Shown here in pieces: positions 57,314 to 64,000 of a stretch of DNA of 64,000 bases. The position numbers and the translations under genes were made by a program. Location of the stretch: NCBI GenBank assembly GCA_046330225.1, contig JAXLTD010000002.1:496001-560000 (forward strand), read 5' to 3'. Origin of the DNA: CANJIV01 sp046330225 (GTDB lineage: Bacteria > Actinomycetota > Thermoleophilia > Solirubrobacterales > Solirubrobacteraceae). The notes beneath the pieces are model-generated. The model was given only the letters and a program-made list of their open reading frames with translations. It had not been told where the DNA came from and did no database searches. The first letter of the stretch is position 1. Every line of letters begins with the position of its first letter.

Positions 57314-58045
57314 CTAACCCCGCCGCTTCAGCAGGACCGCCGCCAAGCCGCTGAGCCCCGCCGCCGCGAGGCCGGCGGCGATGAGCCCGGGCCGCGACCG
57401 CAGCCGGCGAAACTGCGACTCGACCTCGGGCCAGACGGTCTCGGTCAGCGCCGCGGCGCCTTCGGGCGTCGCCTCCAGCGCGATGGCCGCGACCGGCTCG
57501 GCGAAGGCGACCTGGACGCGCCGCGGGACCGGGATCGGGCCCCAGAAGATCTTGTCGGTTCCGGTGATGGCGGCCGGGACGATCGGCGTCCCGGTCTCGA
57601 GCGCGAGCCGGGCGGCGCCGCGCTTGGGCGCGCCGAGCTCCTCGGGGTCGCGGATCCGGGTGCCCTCCGGGAACAGCTCGAGCAGCCCGCCCTGCTCGAG
57701 GATCACCCGGGCGGTCTCCAGCGCCTCGGCGTCGCCGGAGCCGCGGTCGACCGGAAACGCGCCCAGGCGCAGCAGCAGGCCGCCGTACCAGGGGTCGAAG
57801 AGCTCGCGCTTCGCCATGAACCGCATGTGACGCGGCGTGGCCACGGCGGTGAAGAACGAGTCCCAGAACGACTTGTGGTTGGGCGTCACGATCGCCGCGC
57901 CCTCGGCCGGGATGTGCTCGGCGCCCGAGATGTGCAGGCGGAAGTACAGCCGAAAGACGGGCGTGAGGAGCAGGCGCACGACGGCGTACAGGCCGCGGGC
58001 GACGCCGTGCTCCCGCGCATAGCGGTGGGCCTCCTCCGTCGTCAC
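57314..58045 (-). CDS. 1-acylglycerol-3-phosphate acyltransferase (PlsC-like)
   Basis: The product is 243 residues. The HX4D motif is TPNHKSFWDSF and the glycerol-phosphate contact is LELFPEGTRIRD, with IVPAAITGTDKIF after it, as in PlsC/LPLAT enzymes that make phosphatidic acid. A C-terminal hydrophobic helix (LIAAGLAAAGLSGLAAVLL) is likely a membrane anchor. GTG 58045 lies seven bases from a minus-strand TAGCGT (58058-58053), leaderless. It is divergent from the C26 hydrolase gene. Confidence 0.88.
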   Translation of the reverse strand: MTTEEAHRYAREHGVARGLYAVVRLLLTPVFRLYFRLHISGAEHIPAEGAAIVTPNHKSFWDSFFTAVATPRHMRFMAKRELFDPWYGGLLLRLGAFPVDRGSGDAEALETARVILEQGGLLELFPEGTRIRDPEELGAPKRGAARLALETGTPIVPAAITGTDKIFWGPIPVPRRVQVAFAEPVAAIALEATPEGAAALTETVWPEVESQFRRLRSRPGLIAAGLAAAGLSGLAAVLLKRRG

Positions 58046-58052
58046 GGTGGCC

Positions 58053-58081
58053 ACGCTACCGCCCTGGCCCGCGGGTAGAGT
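58053..58081. promoter_or_regulatory. Compact divergent leaderless promoters
   Basis: The 42-bp gap between two divergent genes holds TAGCGT (58058-58053, minus strand) seven bases from GTG 58045 and TAGAGT (58076-58081, plus strand) six bases from ATG 58088. The -35 region of each promoter must overlap the other, so they may compete. Confidence 0.65.
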
Positions 58082-58087
58082 CAGGGC

Positions 58088-58831
58088 ATGGCGCACACGC
58101 CAGTCATCGGCCTCGTGACCGCGCTCGAGCAGGCGCGGTGGGGCGCGTGGAACGCGCTCGCAGCCGTGCTGCCGATCAACTACGCCGAGGCGGTGCAGCG
58201 CGCGGGCGGCATCGCGCTGCTCATCCCGCCTGACCCGGCCGCCATCGAGGACCCGGACGCGATCCTCGACCTCGTCGACGCCCTCGTGCTGATCGGCGGC
58301 GCCGATCTGCACCCGGAGGTCTACGGCGCCGACCCCCACCCGGCGACCGAGCCGACCTCGCGGCTGCGCGACGACGTCGAGGTGGCGCTGGCGGCGCGCG
58401 CGATCGCGCGCGACCTCCCGTTCCTGGGGATCTGCCGCGGCATGCAGGTGATGAACGTCGCCAGCGGCGGCTCGCTGCGCCAGCACGTCCCCGAGGAGGT
58501 CGGCCACGAGGATCACCGCCGCGTGCTCGGCAGCTTCGACGGCGCCGACCACGACGTGCGCCTCGCGGAGGGGTCGCTCGCTGCCCGCGCCGCCGGGGAG
58601 ACCCTGCACGGAACGAAGTCCCACCACCACCAGGCGATCGACCGGGTGGGGGAGGGGCTCGAGGTGACCGGCTGGGCGACGATGGACGGCCTGCCCGAGG
58701 CGATCGAGTCCCCGAGCCACCGGTATCTGCTCGGCGTCCAGTGGCATCCCGAGGCCGACGAGACCAGCCGGCTCATCGCGTCGGTCGTGGAGGAGGCCCG
58801 CGTGCGGCGGGCCGAGTCCGGCCGCGCCTGA
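58088..58831 (+). CDS. Class I glutamine amidotransferase-like hydrolase (peptidase C26, PuuD-like)
   Basis: The product is 247 residues. The nucleophile is Cys in LGICRGMQVMNV, and the catalytic His-Glu are in GVQWHPEADE; GGADLHPEVYG is also typical. The family hydrolyses gamma-glutamyl-gamma-aminobutyrate or similar gamma-glutamyl amines, so it could link to the gamma-glutamyltransferase cluster at 10871 in function, though it is far away and lacks the shared operator. ATG 58088 is leaderless. Confidence 0.87.
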   Translation: MAHTPVIGLVTALEQARWGAWNALAAVLPINYAEAVQRAGGIALLIPPDPAAIEDPDAILDLVDALVLIGGADLHPEVYGADPHPATEPTSRLRDDVEVALAARAIARDLPFLGICRGMQVMNVASGGSLRQHVPEEVGHEDHRRVLGSFDGADHDVRLAEGSLAARAAGETLHGTKSHHHQAIDRVGEGLEVTGWATMDGLPEAIESPSHRYLLGVQWHPEADETSRLIASVVEEARVRRAESGRA

Positions 58832-58835
58832 CCCG

Positions 58836-59813
58836 CTACGGCAGCAGGCCCTCGGCCCGGAACCAGGCCTCGGTTCGCCGCATGCCCTCCTCGAGCCCGA
58901 CCTGCGGCGCCCAGCCGAGGCGCTCCCGGGCCAGGGCGTTCGGGTAGGCCGCCCGGCGCGAGACGAACGTCAGCGCTGAACGGGACACGGCTGGGGGCGT
59001 GCCCGTGGCGTGGGCGACGGCCTCCTGGGCCAGCAGCGCCGCCACGAGCACCGGTCGCGGGAGGGTCGGCACGCCGTCGCGGCCGAGCATCCGGGCGTAG
59101 TGGCCGAAGAACTCGGCCGTCGTGACCGGCTGCCCGTCCCAGGCGGTGAACGCCGTGCCTTCGGCGCCGGCCGCGGTCCCGGCCCGGACGATGCAGTCGA
59201 CGAGATCGTCGACGTAGACCGGCGTCATGATCCCGGGCCGGCCCGACGGGAGCTGGAAGCGCCGGGCCTTCATCGCCTCGAGCGGCCGCACCGCCCACGG
59301 GATCGACCCGGGCCCGTACACGTCGCCGGGGCGCACGACGGCGGCGCCCCGGGCGCGGGCGAGCACGTCGGAGGTTCCCTTCGTGTCGATGTAGGGGTTC
59401 CCGCAGGGCCGCGGCTCGGCGTCCTCGGGCAGGTCCTCGCGGAACTCGTAGCCCCACACCGCCACCGACGAGACGTGAACGGTCCGGGCGCCGGCGGCCT
59501 CGGCTGCGTCCAGGACGTTGCGGGTTCCGCCGACGTTCACCCGCACGAAGTCGGCCATCGGGCCCCAGTCGGTGACGATTGCGGCGGTGTGGACGACGAG
59601 ATCCGCGCCGGCCACGGCCTTGCGCACCGCGGCGGCGTCGGTGACGTCGGCGGGGCGGAACTCGGCCCCCGCCGCGGCGATCCGGGCGGTGTCGGCGCCG
59701 GGCAGATCGAGCCCGGCGACCGTGGCGCCCTCGGCGGCGAGCCGGGCGCAGACGGCGGAGCCGATGAAGCCGGCGGCGCCGGTCACGGCCGCGGTCGTGC
59801 CGGAGAGGTCCAT
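58836..59813 (-). CDS. NAD-dependent epimerase/dehydratase-family protein (3-beta-HSD-like)
   Basis: The product is 325 residues of the extended short-chain dehydrogenase class. It has VTGAAGFIGSAVCARL, VVHTAAIV, the active-site Ser in VHVSSVAVWG, Tyr-Lys in PYIDTKGTSD and VRPGDVYGPG, as in sugar epimerases and 3-beta-hydroxysteroid dehydrogenase-like proteins. The substrate is unknown. It converges on the C26 hydrolase and is divergent from the PAP2-family gene; the 30-bp gap is AT-rich (TATATG, CATATA) and probably holds both promoters. Confidence 0.86.
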   Translation of the reverse strand: MDLSGTTAAVTGAAGFIGSAVCARLAAEGATVAGLDLPGADTARIAAAGAEFRPADVTDAAAVRKAVAGADLVVHTAAIVTDWGPMADFVRVNVGGTRNVLDAAEAAGARTVHVSSVAVWGYEFREDLPEDAEPRPCGNPYIDTKGTSDVLARARGAAVVRPGDVYGPGSIPWAVRPLEAMKARRFQLPSGRPGIMTPVYVDDLVDCIVRAGTAAGAEGTAFTAWDGQPVTTAEFFGHYARMLGRDGVPTLPRPVLVAALLAQEAVAHATGTPPAVSRSALTFVSRRAAYPNALARERLGWAPQVGLEEGMRRTEAWFRAEGLLP

Positions 59814-59843
59814 GCGCCTACATATACTGCCCCCGCCTTGCGC

Positions 59844-60776
59844 GTGCCCTCGAAGGCCATCCGAACTGCCGCCTGGGCCGTGATCGCCGCTGGGGTCGCG
59901 GCTCCGCTGCTGCGACGCCGCGTGAGGCTCAAGCCGCCCGTCGTGGCGGCGGCGGCCTGGTCGGCGCCATTCGCCCTGTGCGTGGCGACCCGGCGCTCGC
60001 GGACCCGCGACATCGGCACGCTGCTGCTGCAGATGTGGGCCTACGTCGCGATGTACGAGATGCCCAACGACGACCCCGAGGCACTGCAGGCCCGCGTCCG
60101 GGTGGCGTATCCAGTGAACATCGACCGGGCGATCGGCCTGGGGATCCCGCCCTCGCTGCGCCTGCAGCGGCGCCTCGCCCGCCCGGGCCGCATCACGCCG
60201 GCCGATCAGGCGCTCATCTGGACGCACTGGGCGTGGTTCCTGATCCCGCACGGGACCGTCGCCTATCACCTGTGGCGCCATCGGGACCGGTTCCCGCGCG
60301 CCGCGGTCCTCACGTACGCCGTGTTCGACCTCGGCGTGCTCGTGTACTGGATCCTGCCGACCGCCCCGCCCTGGTACGCGGCCCGCGAGGGTGTCCTGGA
60401 GGACGCGCGGGCGCCCGAGCTGCGCCGGATGATGATCGAGCACGGCGAGGTGTTCTGGCGCGGGAACTGGGACCGCCTCTATGGTCTGCTCGGAGGCAAC
60501 CCGCTGGCCGCCATGCCCTCGCTGCACTTCGCCACGTCCGTGATGGCCGCCCACCTGCTCACCGAGCTGGGCCCGGTCGAGGGCGCCATCGGCTGGACCT
60601 ACGCCAGCACGCTGGGCGTCGCCCTGGTCTATCTCGGCGAGCACTACGTGGCAGACCTCCTCGCCGGGCTCGCCCTCACCGAGGGGATCCGGGCGCTGGC
60701 GCCGCGCGCCGCGCCGGCGGTGGCCGCCATCTCGCGCACCGTCGCGCGCCTCGAAGCGAGGGCGCACGCGCCGTGA
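59844..60776 (+). CDS. PAP2-superfamily membrane phosphatase/transferase (inositolphosphotransferase-like)
   Basis: The product is about 310 residues with several hydrophobic segments. The active-site motifs are AMPSLHFATSVMAAH and YLGEHYVADLLAGLAL, as in PAP2-type lipid phosphatases and phosphotransferases such as Aur1-like enzymes. It should act on a membrane lipid at the outer face. The -10 is TATACT (59823-59828); TTG 59838 or GTG 59844 could be the start, neither with a ribosome site. The stop overlaps the flippase-like gene (GTGA). Confidence 0.82.
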   Translation: MPSKAIRTAAWAVIAAGVAAPLLRRRVRLKPPVVAAAAWSAPFALCVATRRSRTRDIGTLLLQMWAYVAMYEMPNDDPEALQARVRVAYPVNIDRAIGLGIPPSLRLQRRLARPGRITPADQALIWTHWAWFLIPHGTVAYHLWRHRDRFPRAAVLTYAVFDLGVLVYWILPTAPPWYAAREGVLEDARAPELRRMMIEHGEVFWRGNWDRLYGLLGGNPLAAMPSLHFATSVMAAHLLTELGPVEGAIGWTYASTLGVALVYLGEHYVADLLAGLALTEGIRALAPRAAPAVAAISRTVARLEARAHAP

Positions 60777-62110
60777 CCTCCGCGGCGGAGCCGGGCGATC
60801 GGGGCAGCGGGGCGCCGGACCGCCCTCTGGAGCCCGGCGCGTCGCCGCCCGAGCCCGCGCCGTCCGCCGCCGCCCCGGATCCGGCTCCCCCGCCGTTTCC
60901 CGAGCCGCCGGCTGGCCCGCCGGCCCCCGCCCGTCCGCCGCTCACCCTCGCCGAGGTGCAGGCCGGCGCCGCCGACGGGGAGGAGGGGGATGCCGACGAG
61001 GAGATGCCGCGCGTCCGGATCACCGGCCGCCAGCTGGCGCTCTTCGGGTTCTTCGTCGTCTCCGCGGTGGCCTTTCTGTACTTCGTGCTGCCCCAGATCG
61101 CCGGCCTCAAGGACACGTGGGAGCGCATCAACAACGGCGACGGCTGGTGGCTGCTCTTCGCGGCGCTGCTCGAGGCCCTGTCGTTCCTCAGCTACGTCCT
61201 GCTCTTTCGGACGGTCTTCGTCCAGCCCGACACCCGCATCGACTGGCGCACGAGCTACCAGATCACCATGGCCGGCGTCGTCGCCACGCGCCTCTTCGCC
61301 GCCGCGGGGGCAGGGGGCATCGCGCTCACGGCGTGGGCCCTGCGCCGGTCGGGCATGCGGCGGCGGGTGGTGGCCTGCCGGATGGTGGCCTTCACGGTCC
61401 TGCTCTACGCGGTCTACATGGCGTCGCTGGTGATCTTCGGGCTCGGCCTGGACTCCGGCATCCTGTCGGGCCCGGCGCCGTTCGGCCTCACGGTGTTCCC
61501 GGCCTTGCTCGGCGGTGCGGCGATCACCGTCTTCCTGCTCATCGCCCTGGTCCCGAGCGATGTCGAACGCCGTCTCGCCCGCTGGGCCAAGGGCGGCCAC
61601 CAGCCGAAGCTCGCGCAGTGGGCCCGCAAGCTGGCGACCGTGCCGGCATCGACCGCCACCGGCGTCCGGATGGCGATCGGGATCATCCGGAGCCGGGATC
61701 CGGGCGGCCTCGGCGCGATCGGCTGGTGGGGGTTCGACATGGCCACCCTGTGGGCCTGCTTCCACGCGTTCGGCTCCCCGCCGCCGATCGGGGTGCTCGT
61801 GATGGGCTACTTCGTGGGCATGCTGGCGAACCTCCTGCCGATCCCCGGCGGGATCGGCGGAGTCGAGGGCGGAATGATCGGCGCGTTCATCGCCTTCGGC
61901 GTCCCCAGCGGGCTGGCGGTCGTCGCGGTCCTCACCTACCGGGCGTTCTCCTTCTGGCTGCCGACGATTCCCGGGGCGATCGCCTACTTCCAGCTCCGCA
62001 AGACGGTCGCGCGCTGGTCGGAGGAGCGCCACCTGGCCGAGCGCGGCCTCGGGTCGCCGCCGCCGGGGACCGCGGCGACCGAAGCCGCGCCCTCCCAGGC
62101 AACCCTCTAA
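60773..62110 (+). CDS. YbhN/AglD-like membrane protein (LPG synthase transmembrane region family)
   Basis: The product is 445 residues. The first 75 are Pro/Ala-rich and disordered (PSAAAPDPAPPPFPEP), then about eight membrane helices with the family marks GVVATRLFAAAGAGGIALTAWALRR and GMLANLLPIPGGIGGVEGGMIGAFIAFG. The soluble transferase domain of MprF is absent, so it is a possible lipid flippase or transporter. Its coupling to the PAP2-family gene suggests the two handle the same lipid. Confidence 0.84.
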   Translation: MTSAAEPGDRGSGAPDRPLEPGASPPEPAPSAAAPDPAPPPFPEPPAGPPAPARPPLTLAEVQAGAADGEEGDADEEMPRVRITGRQLALFGFFVVSAVAFLYFVLPQIAGLKDTWERINNGDGWWLLFAALLEALSFLSYVLLFRTVFVQPDTRIDWRTSYQITMAGVVATRLFAAAGAGGIALTAWALRRSGMRRRVVACRMVAFTVLLYAVYMASLVIFGLGLDSGILSGPAPFGLTVFPALLGGAAITVFLLIALVPSDVERRLARWAKGGHQPKLAQWARKLATVPASTATGVRMAIGIIRSRDPGGLGAIGWWGFDMATLWACFHAFGSPPPIGVLVMGYFVGMLANLLPIPGGIGGVEGGMIGAFIAFGVPSGLAVVAVLTYRAFSFWLPTIPGAIAYFQLRKTVARWSEERHLAERGLGSPPPGTAATEAAPSQATL

Positions 62111-62134
62111 CGTGCGGGCCAGCTCGGGAATGCC

Positions 62135-62165
62135 TTGACCGGCGGGCTACTATACAAAGTAAAGT
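62135..62165 (+). promoter_or_regulatory. Promoter of the thioredoxin reductase gene
   Basis: TTGACC (62135-62140) and TAAAGT (62160-62165) are 19 bp apart in an AT-rich island with the direct repeat AAGTAAAGTAAGG; TACTAT at 62148-62153 is an alternative -10. A leader of about 20 bases carrying GGAG follows. Confidence 0.5.
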
Positions 62166-62190
62166 AAGGAACTCGGACCCGGAGAACGCC

Positions 62191-63225
62191 ATGGCAGACG
62201 TCGAGAACGTGATCATCGTGGGCAGCGGACCTGCCGGCTACACGGCGGCGCTGTACACGTCGCGGGCCGACCTGCGCCCGCTCGTCATCGAGGGCTTCAT
62301 GTGGGGCGGCCTGCTCCAGCAGACCACAGACGTGGAGAACTTCCCGGGCTTCCCGGCGGGCGTCATGGGCCCCGAGCTGATGGGCCAGATGCGGGAGCAG
62401 GCCGAGCGCTTCGGGACCCGGTTCGTCACCGACCAGGCCACGAAGCTCGAGCTCGCCGACGAGCCGGGCGGGATCCACACCGTCTGGGTCGGCGACGAGG
62501 CGCACCGCGCGCGCGCCGTCGTGCTGGCCATGGGCGCCGAGCACAAGAAGCTCGGCGTGCCGGGCGAGGAGGAGCTCGGGGGGCGCGGCGTCAGCTACTG
62601 CGCGACCTGCGACGCGGCGTTCTTCAAGGACCGCGCCACGATCATCGTCGGCGGCGGCGACTCCGCCATGGAAGAGGCGATCTTCCTCTCGAAGTTCGCG
62701 TCGAAGGTCACCATCGTCAACCGCCGGGACGAGTTCCGCGCATCCCGGATCATGCTCGACCGCGCTCGCGAGGCCGAGAACATCGAGTTCCTCACGCCCT
62801 ACGTGATCGACGAGTTCCTGGCTGGCGACGCTGGGGCACTCGACCGGGCGCGGGTCCGCAACGTGGAGTCCGGGGAGACCCGGGAGATCCCGATGAACGG
62901 GGCGTTCATCGCGATCGGCCACGAGCCCCAGTCCGAGCTCGTGCGCGGCCAGATCGATGTCGACGACGCCGGCTACGTCCGCGTCGACGGCCGCTCGACC
63001 CGCACGAACCGCCCCGGCGTGTTCGCCGCCGGCGACCTGGTCGACCACACGTACCGCCAGGCGGTCACGGCCGCCGGATCGGGCTGCCAGGCGGCGCTCG
63101 ACGCCGAGTGGTACCTGCGCGACACGCCCGAGGTGCCGACCCCGGCCGGCCTGTCCGACGGCGACCTGGCCGAGCAGCAGTGGGCCCCCGCGGTGCCGAG
63201 CGGCACCGCGAATGCCGACGGCTGA
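62191..63225 (+). CDS. trxB: Thioredoxin reductase
   Basis: The product is 344 residues. It has the FAD site IIVGSGPAGYTAALYTSRA, redox-active CATC (Cys137, Cys140 in SYCATCDAAFF), the NADPH site GGGDSAMEEA and the FAD site GVFAAGDLVDHTYRQAVTAAGSG. It passes electrons from NADPH to thioredoxin. The C-terminal 35 residues are an extra acidic tail. Its ATG has GGAG seven bases upstream. No thioredoxin gene is in the window. Confidence 0.95.
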   Translation: MADVENVIIVGSGPAGYTAALYTSRADLRPLVIEGFMWGGLLQQTTDVENFPGFPAGVMGPELMGQMREQAERFGTRFVTDQATKLELADEPGGIHTVWVGDEAHRARAVVLAMGAEHKKLGVPGEEELGGRGVSYCATCDAAFFKDRATIIVGGGDSAMEEAIFLSKFASKVTIVNRRDEFRASRIMLDRAREAENIEFLTPYVIDEFLAGDAGALDRARVRNVESGETREIPMNGAFIAIGHEPQSELVRGQIDVDDAGYVRVDGRSTRTNRPGVFAAGDLVDHTYRQAVTAAGSGCQAALDAEWYLRDTPEVPTPAGLSDGDLAEQQWAPAVPSGTANADG

Positions 63226-63253
63226 CGCGTGATGGCCCGGCGGTCGGTGTTTC

Positions 63254-63283
63254 TTGACACGGCGTAAATAGACGCCGTAGGCT
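63254..63283 (+). promoter_or_regulatory. Promoter with a palindrome in the spacer
   Basis: TTGACA (63254-63259) and TAGGCT (63278-63283) are 18 bp apart. The spacer is filled by a 20-bp inverted repeat: ACGGCGT (63259-63265) and ACGCCGT (63272-63278) with a 6-base centre. A protein bound there would block polymerase. It lies 66 bases upstream of the ATG of the secreted protein gene at 63349. Confidence 0.65.
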
Positions 63284-63348
63284 CCTCGGGTCCCGTCGTG
63301 CCGGTCGCCGGGCCGGTGCGAGCAGGCCTCGAAGGAAGGACGCACCGC

Positions 63349-64000
63349 ATGCCGCCGCGCCACCGCCGTTTCGCCCTCTCGCTCGCGGGCGCTGTTCCCG
63401 CCTTCGCCGTCGCCGCGGCGCTCGCGCTCCCGGCCTCGCCGGCGGCCGCGGCCTACGTCGGCGGGGCCGGCACCAACTGCTTCTGGCACTACGGGCCGTT
63501 CGGCGTCGGCAAGGGCAAGGAGAACGTCGCGTTTCCCGAGGGCGGGTCCAACTACTGGGCCACGATCTATGTCCGGCCGCCCGGCGCGATCATCCGGCTC
63601 AAGGGGAGCTACCCCCGCTCGCGGTTCATGTCGTTCATCTCCTACCGCGTCGCCGGCACGCCGCTGGACGGCCTGGCCGACTACCAGATCAAGCCCGACG
63701 CCGGGTCGACGAACCCGTTCGTGACGGGCAGCCGCCGCGACGGGAAGCGGCGCTCGTTCACCGTCGATCTGATCGGGGCCCCGAACCCTGGCTACACGCT
63801 GCAGGGCGTCGGCGGACTTCCGGCGCGCAACCGGATCTACCTCGAGGACACCACGCCGACGGTCGAGCAGACGCCCGACGGCCCCAAGAACCTCGAGGGC
63901 ATGGTGATGCGCGTCTACTTGCCCGATCGCGGCGCGGGCCTCACCGGCGGCTTCCAGCTGCCGGAGCCGGAAGTCACGCTGGCGAACGGCACCCGGCTGA
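63349..64000 (+). CDS. Secreted protein of unknown family (3' end outside window)
   Basis: About 217 residues are visible and the frame runs off the right edge. A signal peptide (FALSLAGAVPAFAVAAALALPASPAAA) ends with an Ala-rich site. The mature part contains NCFWHYGPFGVGKG, NYWATIYVRPPGAIIRLKGS, and GTPLDGLADYQIKPDAGSTNPF, a pattern resembling DUF1214/DUF1254-related exported proteins, but I am not sure of the family. GAAGGAAGG precedes the ATG. A promoter with a spacer palindrome controls it. Confidence 0.7.
   Translation, partial: MPPRHRRFALSLAGAVPAFAVAAALALPASPAAAAYVGGAGTNCFWHYGPFGVGKGKENVAFPEGGSNYWATIYVRPPGAIIRLKGSYPRSRFMSFISYRVAGTPLDGLADYQIKPDAGSTNPFVTGSRRDGKRRSFTVDLIGAPNPGYTLQGVGGLPARNRIYLEDTTPTVEQTPDGPKNLEGMVMRVYLPDRGAGLTGGFQLPEPEVTLANGTRL

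Noticed and set aside
58088..58831. C26 hydrolase as a member of the TGGATCCA regulon
   Set aside because: Function would fit the gamma-glutamyltransferase cluster, but no TGGATCCA pair occurs in its promoter and it is 43 kb away.
1..64000. tRNA, rRNA, CRISPR, insertion sequence or prophage
   Set aside because: I looked for tRNA T-arm sequences, repeated spacer arrays, transposase and phage genes and saw none that I could support.

Overview
The window is chromosomal DNA of very high G+C, with dense gene packing, many 1-4 base start/stop overlaps and many GTG starts. The coenzyme F420 genes (fbiC, cofC, cofD, cofE, F420:NADPH oxidoreductase), a wax-ester synthase/DGAT, an acyl-CoA desaturase, a DnaQ/GIY-YIG fusion and a DUF4331 protein point to an actinobacterium, most likely a deep-branching one of the Thermoleophilia/Solirubrobacterales type (inference from gene content). 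I see no rRNA, tRNA, CRISPR array, insertion sequence or prophage. Many genes appear to be leaderless: a TANNNT -10 hexamer ends 6-7 bases before the start codon.

Bases 1-15632 form a catabolic regulon. It holds a branched-chain-type ABC importer (livKGFHM), an aldehyde dehydrogenase with a metallo-beta-lactamase hydrolase, an acyl-CoA ligase with a ketopantoate-reductase-like enzyme and an FCD-type GntR regulator, and an operon of cyclase/hydrolase, class III aminotransferase, stand-alone acyl carrier protein and gamma-glutamyltransferase. A second metallo-hydrolase follows. Three promoter regions each carry two TGGATCCA-type palindromes whose centres are exactly 21 bp apart, so the scattered transcription units look co-regulated, probably by the GntR protein at 10120. 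The substrate is unknown.

Bases 15700-25400 carry lipid genes (WS/DGAT, desaturase), a PucR-type regulator translationally coupled to ClpS, a crotonyl-CoA carboxylase/reductase, CorA, a MarR-controlled drug exporter and small lipoproteins. Bases 25458-29211 hold prephenate dehydrogenase/dehydratase and the DnaQ-GIY-YIG fusion. Bases 29224-37161 are a nickel/cobalt block: CbiMQO ECF importer with a Fur-family regulator, a NicO-family transporter with a long histidine-rich loop, a TPR protein and a DUF4331 protein.

Bases 37357-41854 hold a lipoprotein beta-propeller, an orphan sigma region 4 protein, a NarL-type two-component pair and two tandem MEDS-domain sensors. A gene-poor stretch (41855-42352) is bounded by 38-bp direct repeats. 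Bases 42353-46914 hold YgfZ, a DtxR-type regulator with MntH, two small proteins and an aquaporin. FbiC (46976) and an AAA ATPase precede the F420 operon, which reads leftward from 55954: oxidoreductase, cofD, cofC, cofE and then a GGDEF-EAL protein overlapping cofE.

Bases 56015-64000 carry a short-chain dehydrogenase and a FlK-like thioesterase behind two mini-ORFs, a PlsC-type acyltransferase, a class C26 glutamine amidotransferase-like hydrolase, an epimerase, a PAP2-family membrane enzyme with a YbhN-like flippase, thioredoxin reductase, and the start of a secreted protein that runs off the right edge.
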